From Typha latifolia (taxonomy: Eukaryota; Streptophyta; Magnoliopsida; Poales; Typhaceae): DNA of 64,000 bases. Shown piece after piece: positions 44,240 through 55,462 of the stretch. Numbering within the stretch: position 1 is the first letter of the stretch; each line of letters opens with the position of its first letter. The position numbers and the translations under genes are program-made. Below the pieces are notes generated by a model. The model ran no database searches. It was not told where the DNA came from and saw only the letters and a program-made list of their open reading frames with translations. The stretch covers positions 7,553,501 through 7,617,500 of the forward strand of contig CM034102.1 in assembly GCA_019914945.1 (NCBI GenBank), given 5' to 3'.

Positions 44240-46976
44240 TGTAACGCCCCCCCCCCGCCCCCGGCATGGCACGTGCACGCCCACGCGCCCACACGGCACG
44301 CACGGCGCACGCGACAAGTCGGGCGATGCCCGTCACGCACAGATACTCTCCTGTGCACATATAATCATGACATCATCAAAAAAATATCCTGCTAACCTAT
44401 TCATGATCACATAATCCATCGCCAAATAAATTATACTCTTAACCAAATAAACCTGTTAACATATGAATATCAAAGTCCACAATAATATACACTATACTGC
44501 TACACACCGGGCGGGGCCCACACAGCCACAACAAACCATCAAGATACCATTAAACAACTGATACAAGAGTACATTATGATTCGACCTGTATTATATAAAT
44601 CATCGTCTAATACAAAAGAGTACAAATATCAAATACTAGTACAACTCAATTTCTATATAAACCATCATCTATACCATCTCGCATCTATAGCTCACCTCAT
44701 CATCACTCTAAAATAGCTTCTCAAGATATCTCAGGTCGCTATCACGTACCACAAACCTGAGGGGTTAGAAAAGAAATAAAGAGAGTCATGAGCAAAAGGC
44801 TCAGTGAATAGATCTTACCCCGAATCAGTGATGCCAAACAGAGAGTAAATCATGTACTGGATAATATGAATTAGAAAGCAACATCATGTCATGAATGAGT
44901 ATATGAATGCATCCTCAATAATACATAATTGAAAAGTAGATAATATGTCATACTGATAAAAGTATACAATCCTCGACAATGAATAAATAAATCTCCATGT
45001 CATATGATCATCATAACTCTCTATCAAATATGATATATGATGCATGCCGACCATGACCATGCGATGATATCAAATGCAACCATATATGATATATATTGAC
45101 CCCTCAATAATCAGTTATGTCAGATAAAAATGAAATCATATGCATTTCTCAACATCACGATCATCACCGACATCTCGGTATAGTATCATCATACTAGACC
45201 ACTGTGCACAGTCAATACCCGGTACTCGGTCTCAACATCATGCCCGAAGGCTCGGAGCATACTCTGCCATCCGCAAGGAGTATCTCAAATATAATCATAC
45301 CCCGCCACCTGCTAGGGTATCAACATCCATCCAGACCGGGCACACACATAGTTGATAGAAACCTCGTGAGGATAACTCGCCACATATGCCCTGGCGAACG
45401 GCATGTGTCCGAATGTCTACTGCGCACACAGACTAACGACCTCAGACGTAAGGCCAACATGATCGCGACCATGTCGAGCGATCAATCATCCACCAAGCGC
45501 GTCCTAACCCCCGCGCCCACTCGGGTATCCTCACGCTTTCTATCAACTATCCTATCAATCACATTTCATGCTTTCCTTCTAAATGACAAATCATATGCAT
45601 ATATCTAGTACGATAACAAGTCAATGCATAACAGGAATTTAGGTGGAATAGGAATCAAGAGAAAATGATGCAATGTAGTCTCCAACTGTATCGTCAACAC
45701 ATGCATACTCATGCTAATCTATTACATGCATACTCATGCTACGAGATCAACTCGGTAAACAATCATAACAAGTAGAATCATCTCGATTATCTCTATATAT
45801 ATCACCAATGTACTCTTATTCCAAATCGGCGTAATCGAATGCATGATAAAATATGCTCGACTATAATCATCTCTAGATAAAATCATATAATCATGCTGGA
45901 GGTCAAAACATGCATATACACAAATATATAATGTAACCTAATTTGAAAAAGGCGTCTAAGGGATAAGACTACTCACAGTCTGATAAGAAGACACGAACCA
46001 CGCATCTCTCACGTCCGTCAGTCAAACATCAACTCATTGTCAGGATCCACGGGGTCTCACATAAGGGGTTCGGGATCTGAAAATATTTAAATGATATGAT
46101 GTCAGCCGTTTATCCCATTTAGAATTCATTGGTGTAAAATATAATAAATTATTTGATTTTATTAAATAACTTGATATACATTATATATATATAATTATGA
46201 TAACCTTATTCAATTATTTGGCAATTATTACTTTTACTTAACTAGTTACTAATCATACATATATTAATCATTATTCATAAATTCAAAAGTAATTATCTGA
46301 GCTCAGCATTTTATTGCATAGAAAATAATATATAATAATAATAAGGTGCTAGAAACACATTGAATACTCAAATGTATTAAATATATGCATGTATAAGCAT
46401 ACATAAACGTTAATAGAAACTTATAAAATTTAATTATTTTTAATAGAACTAACTATATAAAATATAAGATTATTATCAATATGATTACATGTATTAATCT
46501 AATAAACAGTGGCAAAACTATATATAATCATATGCAAGTACTTATAACTATAATTAATAAATTATTATACTAATAATACTTAGCTAATACTTATGTTACT
46601 GAGTATAAATTATCAAAATAATCAATCATTTAGATAACTGATTTACCTATATTTTAGAAACTAAATCATATGATTAATATAAACAAATTAAAAAAGGAGC
46701 AATCCCTTGTCATAATGCTGGGCTCGGCACTACCTTTCTGATCGGGCCAAGCCAAAGACTATTGCAGAAGGGAAGAAAAACTGAGGAAGATGAAGAAGAA
46801 GAAAGAAGGAGGAGAAAGAAAGGAAGAAGAAGAAGAAGAGAAGAGAAGGGAAGAAGGAAGAGGGAGGTGCGGACCCGAGCCGGCGGGGAGGGCACCGGCA
46901 GCTGGTGGCCAGCCAGATGCCGGCCTCTCGCCGGCGGCTCGGCTCCGACGGGCCTGAGCCCAAGGTAAGAAAAAAA

Positions 46977-47049
<73 letters not shown>

Positions 47050-47153
47050 TAAGAGAGAGAGAGAAGAAGAGAGAAGAAGAGAGAGGAGGAGAAAGAGCTC
47101 ACCGGCGCTCGTGGAGGTGGCGGCGGCGGCGATAGTCCGGCCTCAGCGAGAGA

Positions 47154-47206
<53 letters not shown>

Positions 47207-47273
47207 TTAAAGAGAGAGAGGGAAGGCGGTGGGAGGTTGGCGGTAGCTGCGGTGGCGCTGGGCCCGCCGCTGC
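44240..47273 (+). repeat. truncated LTR B of the TGTAACGCC family
   Basis: It starts TGTAACGCCCCC and runs like solo LTR A to about 46,130 and like fragment D from 45,430 on. The right part has a GC-rich CTGGGCTCGGCAC block and long GA arrays. The expected TTACA end is missing; it stops against the X LTR. Length differences from A suggest indels and a different 3' end. Confidence 0.65.
46983..47205. repeat. two long (GA)n runs
   Basis: Almost pure GA runs lie at about 46,985-47,046 and 47,152-47,205. Frames over them (poly Ser-Leu or Arg-Glu) are not genes. Confidence 0.9.
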
Positions 47274-47426
47274 CAGAGAGGGCAAATCGGAAAGTATCCG
47301 ACATTGTGGCGATCGTCGGAGGATGGCGGACAGCCAAGGGTGGTGGTGGACGACTATATTGTAGGGTGGTTGCTTGAGGTAAAAAGTGACTAGGATTTGG
47401 ATGCTTGAAAGGGATCTACGGTTATG

Positions 47427-48495
47427 TGATACAAATCGGATCAAATCGGATCACATCAAAATGAGATTAGGCTCAATGGATTGAGTCTAATTATCTTATT
47501 TGGTTATTTGGTTTAGTTAGAGTCTTAGTATGTTAAGATTTTATTTAATTAGCTAAATCTAGCTCTGCATAATTTCGAGAAAATATTTGTAGAATATTTT
47601 ACATATATTCAAATAATATCAAACTAGTTGGATAAAGTTGTCAACCTCCAGATCTACAACTTTGATATTTATTTCTTCTTCAGATTTAGAATTTATCTGT
47701 GATAAAATGAAAGCTTAATCCGAGAGGTAATCGGAGAAGATAAAGAATACTTGTTTAGTTGGTTTGTTAGGGTTTCATATTGTTTAGGACTTGTTAGCTA
47801 GCCTCTATAAATATGTGGATGATAGCCAACTTCATTATGGAATTGGATTATTAATTTCTTGCATCTTATCTTCTCTCTAGACTTCTCTATCCTCCCTCTT
47901 CACCAACCTTCCACCTCTATCGTTGGAAAGGTTTCTCCTAACTCCTAATCTCCCTCGACTATCGAGTCACCCCTCTTTTTTAGTATCTCGACCACTTCAT
48001 TCCCTTTGTCTACTTTCCTTAATCACATCCAAAATCCACCCTCATCTCCATACCCATCCATAACCCTAACATCCACTCCACCCGTCACCATCACCATCAC
48101 CCACGTTCTTTCATATTTTTTTCCCTGCTACAATTCTAATATGTGAAGGGCATAAACACAAAAGTTGTAGATCAGGAAGTTACAAATCTAACCCAATTTG
48201 TTTCATAATTTTTTGATTATGGCAGAATATTTGAAGAATATTTTCCCACAATTATGTAGACTACTTTCTACAATAAATTTAGATCTTAAGGAATTATTCC
48301 GTAGCCGATCTTTTGGTACAAGAACTCATCAAATTAGTATCAAAGCTTATCATTTGGTATCAGAGCCTATCGATTTGGTATCAGAGCCTATCAAGTGGTA
48401 TCAGAGCTTATCAAATTGGTATTAGAGCCCATCAATTAGTATTAGAGCCTATCAAATTAGTATTAGAGCTTATCATTTGGTATCAGAGCCCATCA
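47427..48495 (+). repeat. 5' LTR of element Y
   Basis: It starts TGATACAAATCGG. A TATA-like CTATAAATATG lies near 47,805. The last 185 bases (from 48,311) consist of nine units shaped (T)TGGTATCAGAGC(C/T)(C/T)ATCAA. The final unit ends in ATCA at 48,495, three bases before the true primer site. Confidence 0.85.
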
Positions 48496-48498
48496 AAT

Positions 48499-48510
48499 TG
48501 GTATCAGAGC
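48499..48510 (+). other. primer binding site of element Y
   Basis: TGGTATCAGAGC pairs with the 3' end of initiator Met tRNA. It is the last of a run of similar words and the first that is followed by unrelated sequence (AGACAAATC), which marks the end of the LTR. Confidence 0.8.
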
Positions 48511-48604
48511 AGACAAATCTCAGACCTCCATTAATGGTTGACACAAGAAAGATGACATCAACAAGGAGACCTATGGAGAGAGCACACTGACAAGGGAGGA
48601 CTCA

Positions 48605-49860
48605 ATGCACGATGATCCTAACCGTGAGGCTGATTCCTTTGGAGCGACCATGGTAGGATCGAGTCAATCAACGTCTATGGGTTCAAATATATATGAACTA
48701 AGGGGTATGTTCCAAATATTGTTGCATAGAGTTGACAATATACAAAAGGATCACAATGAATTCAAGGAATATGTCGTGAATCGATTGGGTTTGTCATCTC
48801 CTCGACGACGAATAGAGTTTTAAAAAGGACCAGTAGTGGGACTCCATAGAACTGATACCCCACAGGTCCAGGTGTGTCATATGAGTGTCAATAATCCCCT
48901 CCTACCTATATCTTCACATCATCCCCCACCCCCGTTACAAAACACAAAACCGGCGGTGGTGGAACTCGAGAGGCGTGCGGCACCGGTGCACTTCGTCAAT
49001 GAGGAGGATTGGCACTTTGAGGATGAGGTTGATCCCTATGGAGATGGTGATGGACATGCTCGAGGATTTAGAAGAGGTGATCAACATGCACAAAGGTTTA
49101 GACTTGAACTAATAATCTTTCGCAAACCTGACAATGCTACTCGGGGGAGAACCGCACATTTGGACTTTCCAAAATTCTAAGGCGGTGATCCAACGGATTG
49201 GGTGTTTCAACTTGAACAATATTTTGATTGTCAAGGTACATCGAAAGATACAAAAGTCCAGATGGTAAGCTTTCACCTCCAAGGAACGACATTGCATTGG
49301 TATAAATTGGTAATTCGTGGTGGTGAATTTATCGGATGGGCTGATTTTTTTAGGAGGATTACACAGAGATTTGGGACTACGACATATGAAGATTTTTCTG
49401 CCACATTAAGCAAGATGGTTCAAAGGACGACCGTATTGGAGTACCAAACTGAATTTGATGAGTACATTTATTTTAGGGCTGCGAGAGGAGATACAAGTAG
49501 ATGTTCGTGCTTTATGTCCTACTACTCTTGGGGAGGCCTTTAAGAAGGTCGTGAGGATGGAACCAAAGTATAGGGCTTTAAGGATGGCAGTGAAAAACAA
49601 TTGGGGCAACCGAGATGGGCGGTTTGCATCTAGAACGCCGACTGGAAATTCTGCGATTTCAAAAATATCGGCTGCGACTACTAGACCACGACCACCTTTG
49701 AGACCTTCTTTCGATGTTAGAGGAGGCACAAGACCCCCGTTCGAACTCTCACACCTGTCCAGGTGGAGAAGCAAAGAGCGAAGCGCCTTTGCTTTCGATG
49801 TGATGAGCGTTTCACCCTTGGTCATTAGTGTTCTAAACCGATCGGGAGTGTGATGCTTAT
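48605..49860 (+). pseudogene. gag of element Y
   Basis: After a leader, frames carry the usual gag order: a variable head, then LEQYFDCQGTSKDTKVQMVS and FHLQGTTLHWYKL, FFRRITQRFG and LEYQTEFDEY, which form the Retrotrans_gag domain (about 49,130-49,480). The frame shifts at about 49,180 and again near 49,480. The region up to 49,860 is Pro/Arg-rich with a worn zinc-knuckle place. Not functional. Confidence 0.8.
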
Positions 49861-49919
49861 CGATGGTCTTGAGGATGATGATGAGGTAGTTGATAATGAA
49901 GAGTGTCCAAAGGAGACCG

Positions 49920-50270
49920 CTGAGGAGGGCATTGAGGAAGATATCCAAGCTGAAATATCGATGCATGCATATTCGAGTACTTATGCGCCGAGGACTTTAC
50001 GGGTAGACGGACTCGTTAGAAAGCATTGTGTGCTCATCCTCATCGATTCGGGGAGTAAACACAACTTTCTAGACGAGAGGCTAGTGAGGAGATTGGGTTT
50101 AGATGTCAAACCGACGACGGGGTTTGACATTGCTATTGGAGACGGCACGAAGCTTAGGGCAGAGAGCTTGTGTCGCTGAGTCGGTATACGGGTGCAAGGA
50201 CATGACATCATTGTGGACTTGTATCCGTTGGCGCTGTGAGGAGCGGACATTATCCTTGGTGCTTAGTGGT
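49920..50270 (+). pseudogene. aspartic protease of element Y
   Basis: The frame at 49,850-50,179 shows CVLILIDSGSKHNFLDERLV, whose DSGS holds the catalytic Asp of the retropepsin family, then GFDIAIGDGTKL. A stop ends it early. Further conserved parts lie in the next frames to about 50,270. Confidence 0.75.
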
Positions 50271-50535
50271 TACAGAGTTTGGGACCCGTCACATTTAATT
50301 TTCGGAGAATGTGGATGAAATATAAACAAGGAAACAAAGATGTGCGACTTGATGGTGTTCGATCTTCGCCGATTCCTGCGATGCAGCCTATGATGGGGCT
50401 GTCTTGTGTGTATGATTTGGCCTATCTTCTTCATTTAGAACTAGTCGGAGATAAGCCTCAAACAAGTTCAGGTACTACCATTGAATTGTCTAATTTATTA
50501 GATATGTTTTTGGACTGTTTGAGGAGTTACATGAG

Positions 50536-51330
50536 TTGCCACCGAGGAGAGCGGCAGACCATCGCATAGAGATTGTTCCCGGGGCTGCACCGGTGAACAT
50601 GAGGCTATATCGGTATCCACATGTGCAAAACGAAGTTATCTCAAAGATGGTTGCCGAGATGTTGGAGCAATGCTTCATTCAACCAAGTCATAGCTCATAC
50701 TCATCCCCCATGCTATTGGTGAGAAAAAAGAACGAGACATGGCGGTTTTGTGTTGACTATCAAGCACTAAACGCTATTATCGTTAAACACCGGTATCCTA
50801 TTCCGGTTATCAAGGAGTTGCTGGACGAGTTTGCAGGGGTGACTATATTCAGCAAGTTTGACTTGAGGGCCAGGTATCATCAAATTAGAGTTCACCCGGC
50901 AGATGTGCACAAAACTACATTTCGAACTCCGGACGGGCATTACGAGTTTCGAGTGATGCCTTTTGGTCTCACCAATGCTCCAGCAGCTACCTTTCAAGGC
51001 CTCATGAATGATATATTTTGGCCTCTCATGCGAAGGTATGCCTTGGTAATTTTTAACGATATTTTGGTGTATAGTAGGACTAAATTGGAGCATTGGCGAC
51101 ATTTGGAGGATATGCTGAATTTGTTGAATAAAAAATAATTAAAAATTAAGAAGTCCAAGTGCCTATGGGGACTACCAAAGGTGGAGTATTTAGGCCACAT
51201 CATTTCAGTGGATGGTGTAGCGGCGGATCCTCAAAAGGTTGCATGTATGACCGCTTGGCCTATTCCTACTACTACGATCGGATTGAGATGATTTTTGGGG
51301 TTGACTGGTTATTATCATTGATTCATCGCC
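50536..51330 (+). pseudogene. reverse transcriptase of element Y
   Basis: The 200-codon frame (50,536-51,138) carries SSPMLLVRKKNETWRFCVDY, KFDLRARYHQIRV (first catalytic Asp present), MPFGLTNAPA and VIFNDILVYS. The last should read FxDD: the codon at 51,055-51,057 is AAC, so one catalytic Asp is Asn. After a stop at 51,136 the thumb region continues ([19 protein letters not shown]). Dead by this change and by stops. Confidence 0.85.
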
Positions 51331-51369
51331 GGATATGGCAAGATCGCTGCTCCTCTAACTTTTTGTTGA

Positions 51370-51840
51370 AGAATGACTCTTTTAGATGGACGGATGAAGC
51401 TACTACAACCTTTGAAAAATTAAAAACAGCAATGACGACGGCACCCGTTTTAGCGCTACTGGACATCACCAAAGAATTTATTGTGAAATGTGATGCGTCA
51501 GGTGCTGGCGTAGGAGCTGTACTAATGCAAGAATGATGTCTCATTGCCTATCTTAATAAGGCTTTATTACAAAAATCTCAATAATTATCGACTTATGAGA
51601 GAGAGATATTGGCAATTCTGCATGCGGTGACAAAGTGTAGGCCTTATTTGATCGGTGGGCGATTCATTATTCGAACCGATCAAAGGAGCCTTTCATAATT
51701 TATGGGACAGCGTATACACATTCCGACACAACAAAGATGGGTCACAAAATTGCTGGGGTATGATTATGAAATCCAATATAAGAAGGGAATGGCAAATAGA
51801 GTGGCGGATGCACTATCGCGCCAACCTGATACCGCCAAGC
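51370..51840 (+). pseudogene. RNase H of element Y
   Basis: The frames show [37 protein letters not shown], then after a stop LSTYEREILAILHAV, FIIRTDQRSLS and GMANRVADALSR. These are the RNase H blocks of Ty3/gypsy pol (Asp in CDASG, Glu in YERE, Asp in TDQRS). Stops break the frame at 51,534 and near 51,695. Confidence 0.8.
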
Positions 51841-51939
51841 TTGCAGCCTATTCTTCTCCTACCTTTTCCTTCCTTGACGAGCTGAGGTATGCATATACAT
51901 CTGACCCCGATATTTTGAGATTATTGCAGGAGGTGATGG

Positions 51940-52245
51940 ATGATCCGGAGCGCCATCTAGAGTTAGAGCGTATTGGTCCGGTTGGATATCGTTTGGAGCT
52001 GCCAGAGGGGTCAAGAGTGCATCATGTTTTCCATGTTTTATTGTTGAGGGAGCGCATTGGAGGTCATGAGATCATTGGATCAGTTTTAGCGAAGCTATTG
52101 GAGGAGATAGAGATTGTAGAGCCAATTTGTGTACTTGCTAGGCGTCGACGACGACATGGTAATAGATTGGAGATGGATATTCTAGTTGAGTGGCTTGGCA
52201 AGCCATCCAATGAGGCGACATAGGAGTTGGAGACTAACATTTTGG
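51940..52245 (+). pseudogene. integrase C-terminus and chromodomain of element Y
   Basis: After the RNase H tail the frame passes from EVMDDPERHLE directly into RIGPVGYRLELPEGSRVHHV, which lies behind the integrase core, then ILVEWLGKPSNEAT and, after a stop, ELETNILERFPDF, a chromodomain end. The whole zinc finger and catalytic core of integrase are absent at this joint (about 51,955-51,965). Chromodomains steer integration to heterochromatin in this family. Confidence 0.75.
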
Positions 52246-52298
52246 AACGTTTCCCTGACTTTTCACCTTGAGGGCAAGATGGGGGAAACGTGGTGGAT

Positions 52299-53323
52299 TG
52301 ATATGAATCGGATCAAATTGGATCACATCAAAAGGAGATTAGGCTCAATGGATTGAGTCTAATTATCTTATTTGGTTATTTGATTTAGTTAGAGTTATAG
52401 TAGGTTATGATTTTATTTAATTAGCTAAATCCAACTTTGCGCAGTTTCGGGAAAATATTCGTAGAATATTTTACATATATCCAAATAATATAAAACTAGA
52501 TAGATAAAGTCGTCAACTTCTTGATCTACAACTTTGATATTCATTTCTTCTCCATATTCAAAATCTATCTATGACAAAATAAAAGATTAATTCGAGAGGT
52601 AATCAGAGAAGATAAGGAATACTTGTTTAGTTGGTTTATTATGGTTTCGTATTATTTTAGGATTTGTTGGCTAGCCTTTATAAATAAGTGGATGGCAGCC
52701 AACTTTATTATAGAATTAGATTATTGATTTTCTTGCATCTTATCTTCTCTCTAGACTTCTCCCTCCTTCCTCTTCACCAACCTTCCACCTCTACCAACCT
52801 TCCACCTCCATCGTTGGAAAGGTTTCTCCTAACTTCTAATCTCCCTCGACTGTCGAGCTACCCTCTTCTTTGGTATCTCGACCATTTCGTTCCCTTTGTC
52901 TACTTTTTTTAATCACATCCACCATCCACCTTCACCTCTATATCCATCCATAATCCTAACATCCACTCCACCCGTCACCATCACCATCACCCACGTTCTT
53001 TCGTATTTTTGTCTTTGCTACTGCTCTAATCTGCGAAGGGCATAAATACAAAAGTTGTAGATCAGGAAGTTACAAATCTAACCCAATTAGTTTTGTAATT
53101 TTCTGACTATTAAAAAATATCTTAAAAATATTTTTCCATGGTTGCGCGGTCTACTTCCTGTAATAAATTTAGATCTTAAGAATTATTCCGTAGCCGATCT
53201 TTTGGTACAAGAACTCATCAAAGTGGTATCAAAGCTTATCATTTGGTGTCAGAGCCCATCAATTTGGTATCAAAGCCTATCAAATAGTATTAGAGCTTAT
53301 CAAATTAGTATCAGAGCCTATCA
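52299..53323 (+). repeat. 3' LTR of element Y
   Basis: It starts TGATATGAATCGG after a G-rich tract (GATGGGGGAAACG, 52,279-52,291). It matches the 5' LTR throughout. It ends with six primer-site-like units (53,200-53,323) against nine in the 5' LTR. A 21-bp duplication (CCAACCTTCCACCTCTA type, 52,776-52,812) is also unique to this copy. Confidence 0.85.
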
Positions 53324-53639
53324 TTATGATCTACTCCTATGAAAATAAATATAATTTAACGGCTAAGGGAAAAAGATAAGGACGAAAATAATAACAGACT
53401 AAACTCAGATTTTTTTCCAATGATAATTATCAACACATGTCCACCCTTATTTATAGGAGTAAAATCTATAGTGGATTAAATCCACATGTGAATTATCTGA
53501 TTTATTTAAAATTCAAAACAGAAAGGTAAAGCTAAATAACTAATTTGACTCGACTCGACTTAACCCATGTGATTGGATCATAACAGATATAAATCATAAA
53601 ATAGGTAAAATATAATGTGTGGTTTATAAAATATTTAAA

Positions 53640-54360
53640 TTACTAATCAAATCAATAATTTATATTAAAAAGCCATAGAATTGGAAAATGACTTGTATGG
53701 AAAGGTTTTCCCTCCCATTTTAGCAAATCATTTAATGATGTCACTGGCTTATATTTAAAATTGATAAAAATTGGTATCTGGTGAATGGTTTTTCAACTTA
53801 TTTAGTATTGTATTTAAGTTTTAGAATATGCTGGATACATTAAAAAAAAATTAGGGTAGCCACCATAAACTTTCAAAATATTATAATAGATATTACATTA
53901 CACAAAATGTCATAATTTTCATCTATTCAAAAATGTCATTCCCTATATAAAATCAACTAATCACAGATAAAAATAAAGTTAAATTAACAAAATATTATTT
54001 TGTCCTTGTAAAAGTTGCCTAAGATAGTTCTTCTGGGATCGTTAGTTGTTGGGCCAAAAGCCTATATCTTCCTCCATAAGGGTAGTTGGTGGTAAAGAGA
54101 GAGAATGGGTTTGGGGAGCCTAAGTCGACACTAGATAGGGGGATCTCCTCTCTTTGCTGGCCCCCTCTGCCTGAGCAAGCAAGAGGCACGGTGAGAGGGG
54201 ATTGCCAGATGGAGGGAATAGTGAGGGAAATGGTCCACCTTTACTTTGAAAGAGAGCAGGGAAAAAGTCAAGGTGTTGCTATGGCATTTTACTTCGGTCA
54301 GATCTCAAAGAGACAATAGTACCAAGTATCAGCTGGCATGTAGAGGTTGTAATGAATGAG
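53640..54360. other. intergenic DNA, no gene recognised
   Basis: AT-rich stretch followed by a mixed part. A 77-codon frame at 54,086-54,319 has no motif I recognise. Confidence 0.4.
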
Positions 54361-55462
54361 AGGGTTAACTATGCTGAAACCTTAAGTATACTCAATTTTT
54401 ATGGGGACCTCTTAAATTTCTTTTAGGTTATAATGTTATTCCTAAACTTAAAAAAAAATTAATGTCATTCTTCTATTAGTGTACCGTCAGATAAATTAAG
54501 GGAGTCAACTTACATTTCATATGCTAATTAACCTAAACTAACCTAAATGCCCTTATTGGATGGAAAATAACTTAATTTTATTTTGGTCAAATAATAATGA
54601 CGAAGATACCCTCATCTTCCCTCCTCGTTCCTTTCTTCCTTCTATTCTCTCCCTCTTCGACGATGCTATCGCCCATGACTTACTCGCCGGTGAGGTACAC
54701 GACGAGAGTCTCTACCGTGATAAGATCTCCCTCCCTCCTTCCTGCCTTACCCTCTTTGTGCACGTCGACCTTTCGACGCACTTGCGAATTAGGCAAAGGC
54801 GTCCGGACACAAGATTCGAACCGCTGAGGTCGTGGCCCTCGCCCTCCTTAGTTATGGCTGTGGTCCTTGCCCTTCTTGCCTATGGCCGTAGCCCTCCTCG
54901 GCTGTCACCATGGCCCTCGCCCTCCTTGGCGACATCGATCCCAACGACCTCCTCTTCCTCACCTTCGCCACCATATTTGTCAGACTCTAGTGGCGCCGCT
55001 GCTCGAAAGCAAGCAATAACGAACTTCCCTCAGGGCCTCCGAGTTGTCCGGTGGTGGGCAACCTCTTCCAAGTGACCTACGCATCTAGTATTGCACATTG
55101 TTCATGTACAGGCCCCATCTTCACCCCCTGCGCTAGCGCACGTTCATCATCATTGAGGTGATCGATGAGTTCAATAATTTGTCGGCGGCATCGACCATTG
55201 GAGAAGATCTCATCAGTGGTGATCTTATCGGTCATTGAAGTCATAGCTAGAGTCATTGTTGTCGTCGACTACATGGTCGCCGCTGTGATCCTAATGCACA
55301 ACTTACTAGGAGTATAGTTGATCATTACACATTTTTCGTCACCATCATTATGTGTTTCACTTTACCCCAAAGTTTAAAGATGATATTATAACTTAAAAAA
55401 GTTTAGGGGGGTACTCGTGAAAATTGTGTATACTTTAAAAGGGTGTCAATGTAATTAACCCT
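54361..55462. mobile_element. TIR element, possibly Mutator-like
   Basis: The left end AGGGTTAACTATGCTGAAAC and about 60 more bases match the reverse complement of the right end (AGGGTTAATTACATTGACAC...), including shared AAGTATAC(T/A)CAATTTT words. The middle (54,590-55,300) is GC-richer with broken frames, for example 54,560-55,075, without a known domain; it could be captured host DNA. A target duplication is not seen. Confidence 0.45.

Larger units (their letters stand above)
47422..53328 (+). mobile_element. chromodomain-type gypsy element Y, with TSD
   Basis: A full insertion flanked by the perfect 5-bp duplication TTATG (47,422-47,426 and 53,324-53,328), inside the 5' LTR of X. LTRs are 47,427-48,495 and 52,299-53,323, both TGATA...ATCA. 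The primer site is TGGTATCAGAGC at 48,499. The coding order gag, protease, reverse transcriptase, RNase H, chromodomain is that of chromoviruses, but the integrase core is missing. Stops and frameshifts occur throughout. The LTRs end in arrays of primer-site-like units. Confidence 0.88.
38879..53585 (-). mobile_element. gypsy element X: gag present, pol absent
   Basis: The 3' LTR (38,879-39,423) and the broken 5' LTR (about 47,274-47,426 plus 53,329-53,585) share the TGTTA...TAACA ends and a common body. Between them the minus strand shows gag (44,239 to 39,780, broken by inserts), then a Cys/His-type stretch, then a CTTGAGGACAA region and a GGTGGAT run next to the 3' LTR. No protease, reverse transcriptase, RNase H or integrase is found. 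It therefore resembles LTR elements that keep only gag. Inserts: A (40,159-42,786), B (44,240-47,273) and Y (47,427-53,323). Limits rely on LTR ends; the target duplication is unclear. Confidence 0.7.
38533..53635. mobile_element. MITE split by nested retrotransposons
   Basis: The left part (38,533-38,878) starts TTTTACAAATCAAACCCTATA and contains matching words of the MITE at 24,940. The right part (53,586-53,635) reads AAATCATAAAATAGG and ends GTGTGGTTTATAAAATA, which is the expected right arm. Everything between is element X and its inserts. The duplication at the joints is not exact. Confidence 0.55.

Noticed and set aside
46710..47444. Long minus-strand frame of 244 codons rich in Ser and Leu
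   Set aside because: It is translated (GA)n and CT-rich LTR sequence; the open frame comes from the repeat.
48311..48510. Regular short repeats that might suggest a CRISPR array or tRNA gene cluster
   Set aside because: Units are contiguous with no spacers, lie in a plant LTR, and match only the 3' end of initiator Met tRNA, so they are primer-site-like copies.
54560..55075. 171-codon plus-strand frame
   Set aside because: Pro/Ser-rich, GC-driven, inside a TIR element, with no recognisable domain; kept only as a note on the element.
55445..55462. Left end of relic C placed at a TGTAATTAACCC word
   Set aside because: The same bases form the right end of the neighbouring TIR element, and no 5-bp duplication matches the other end of C.
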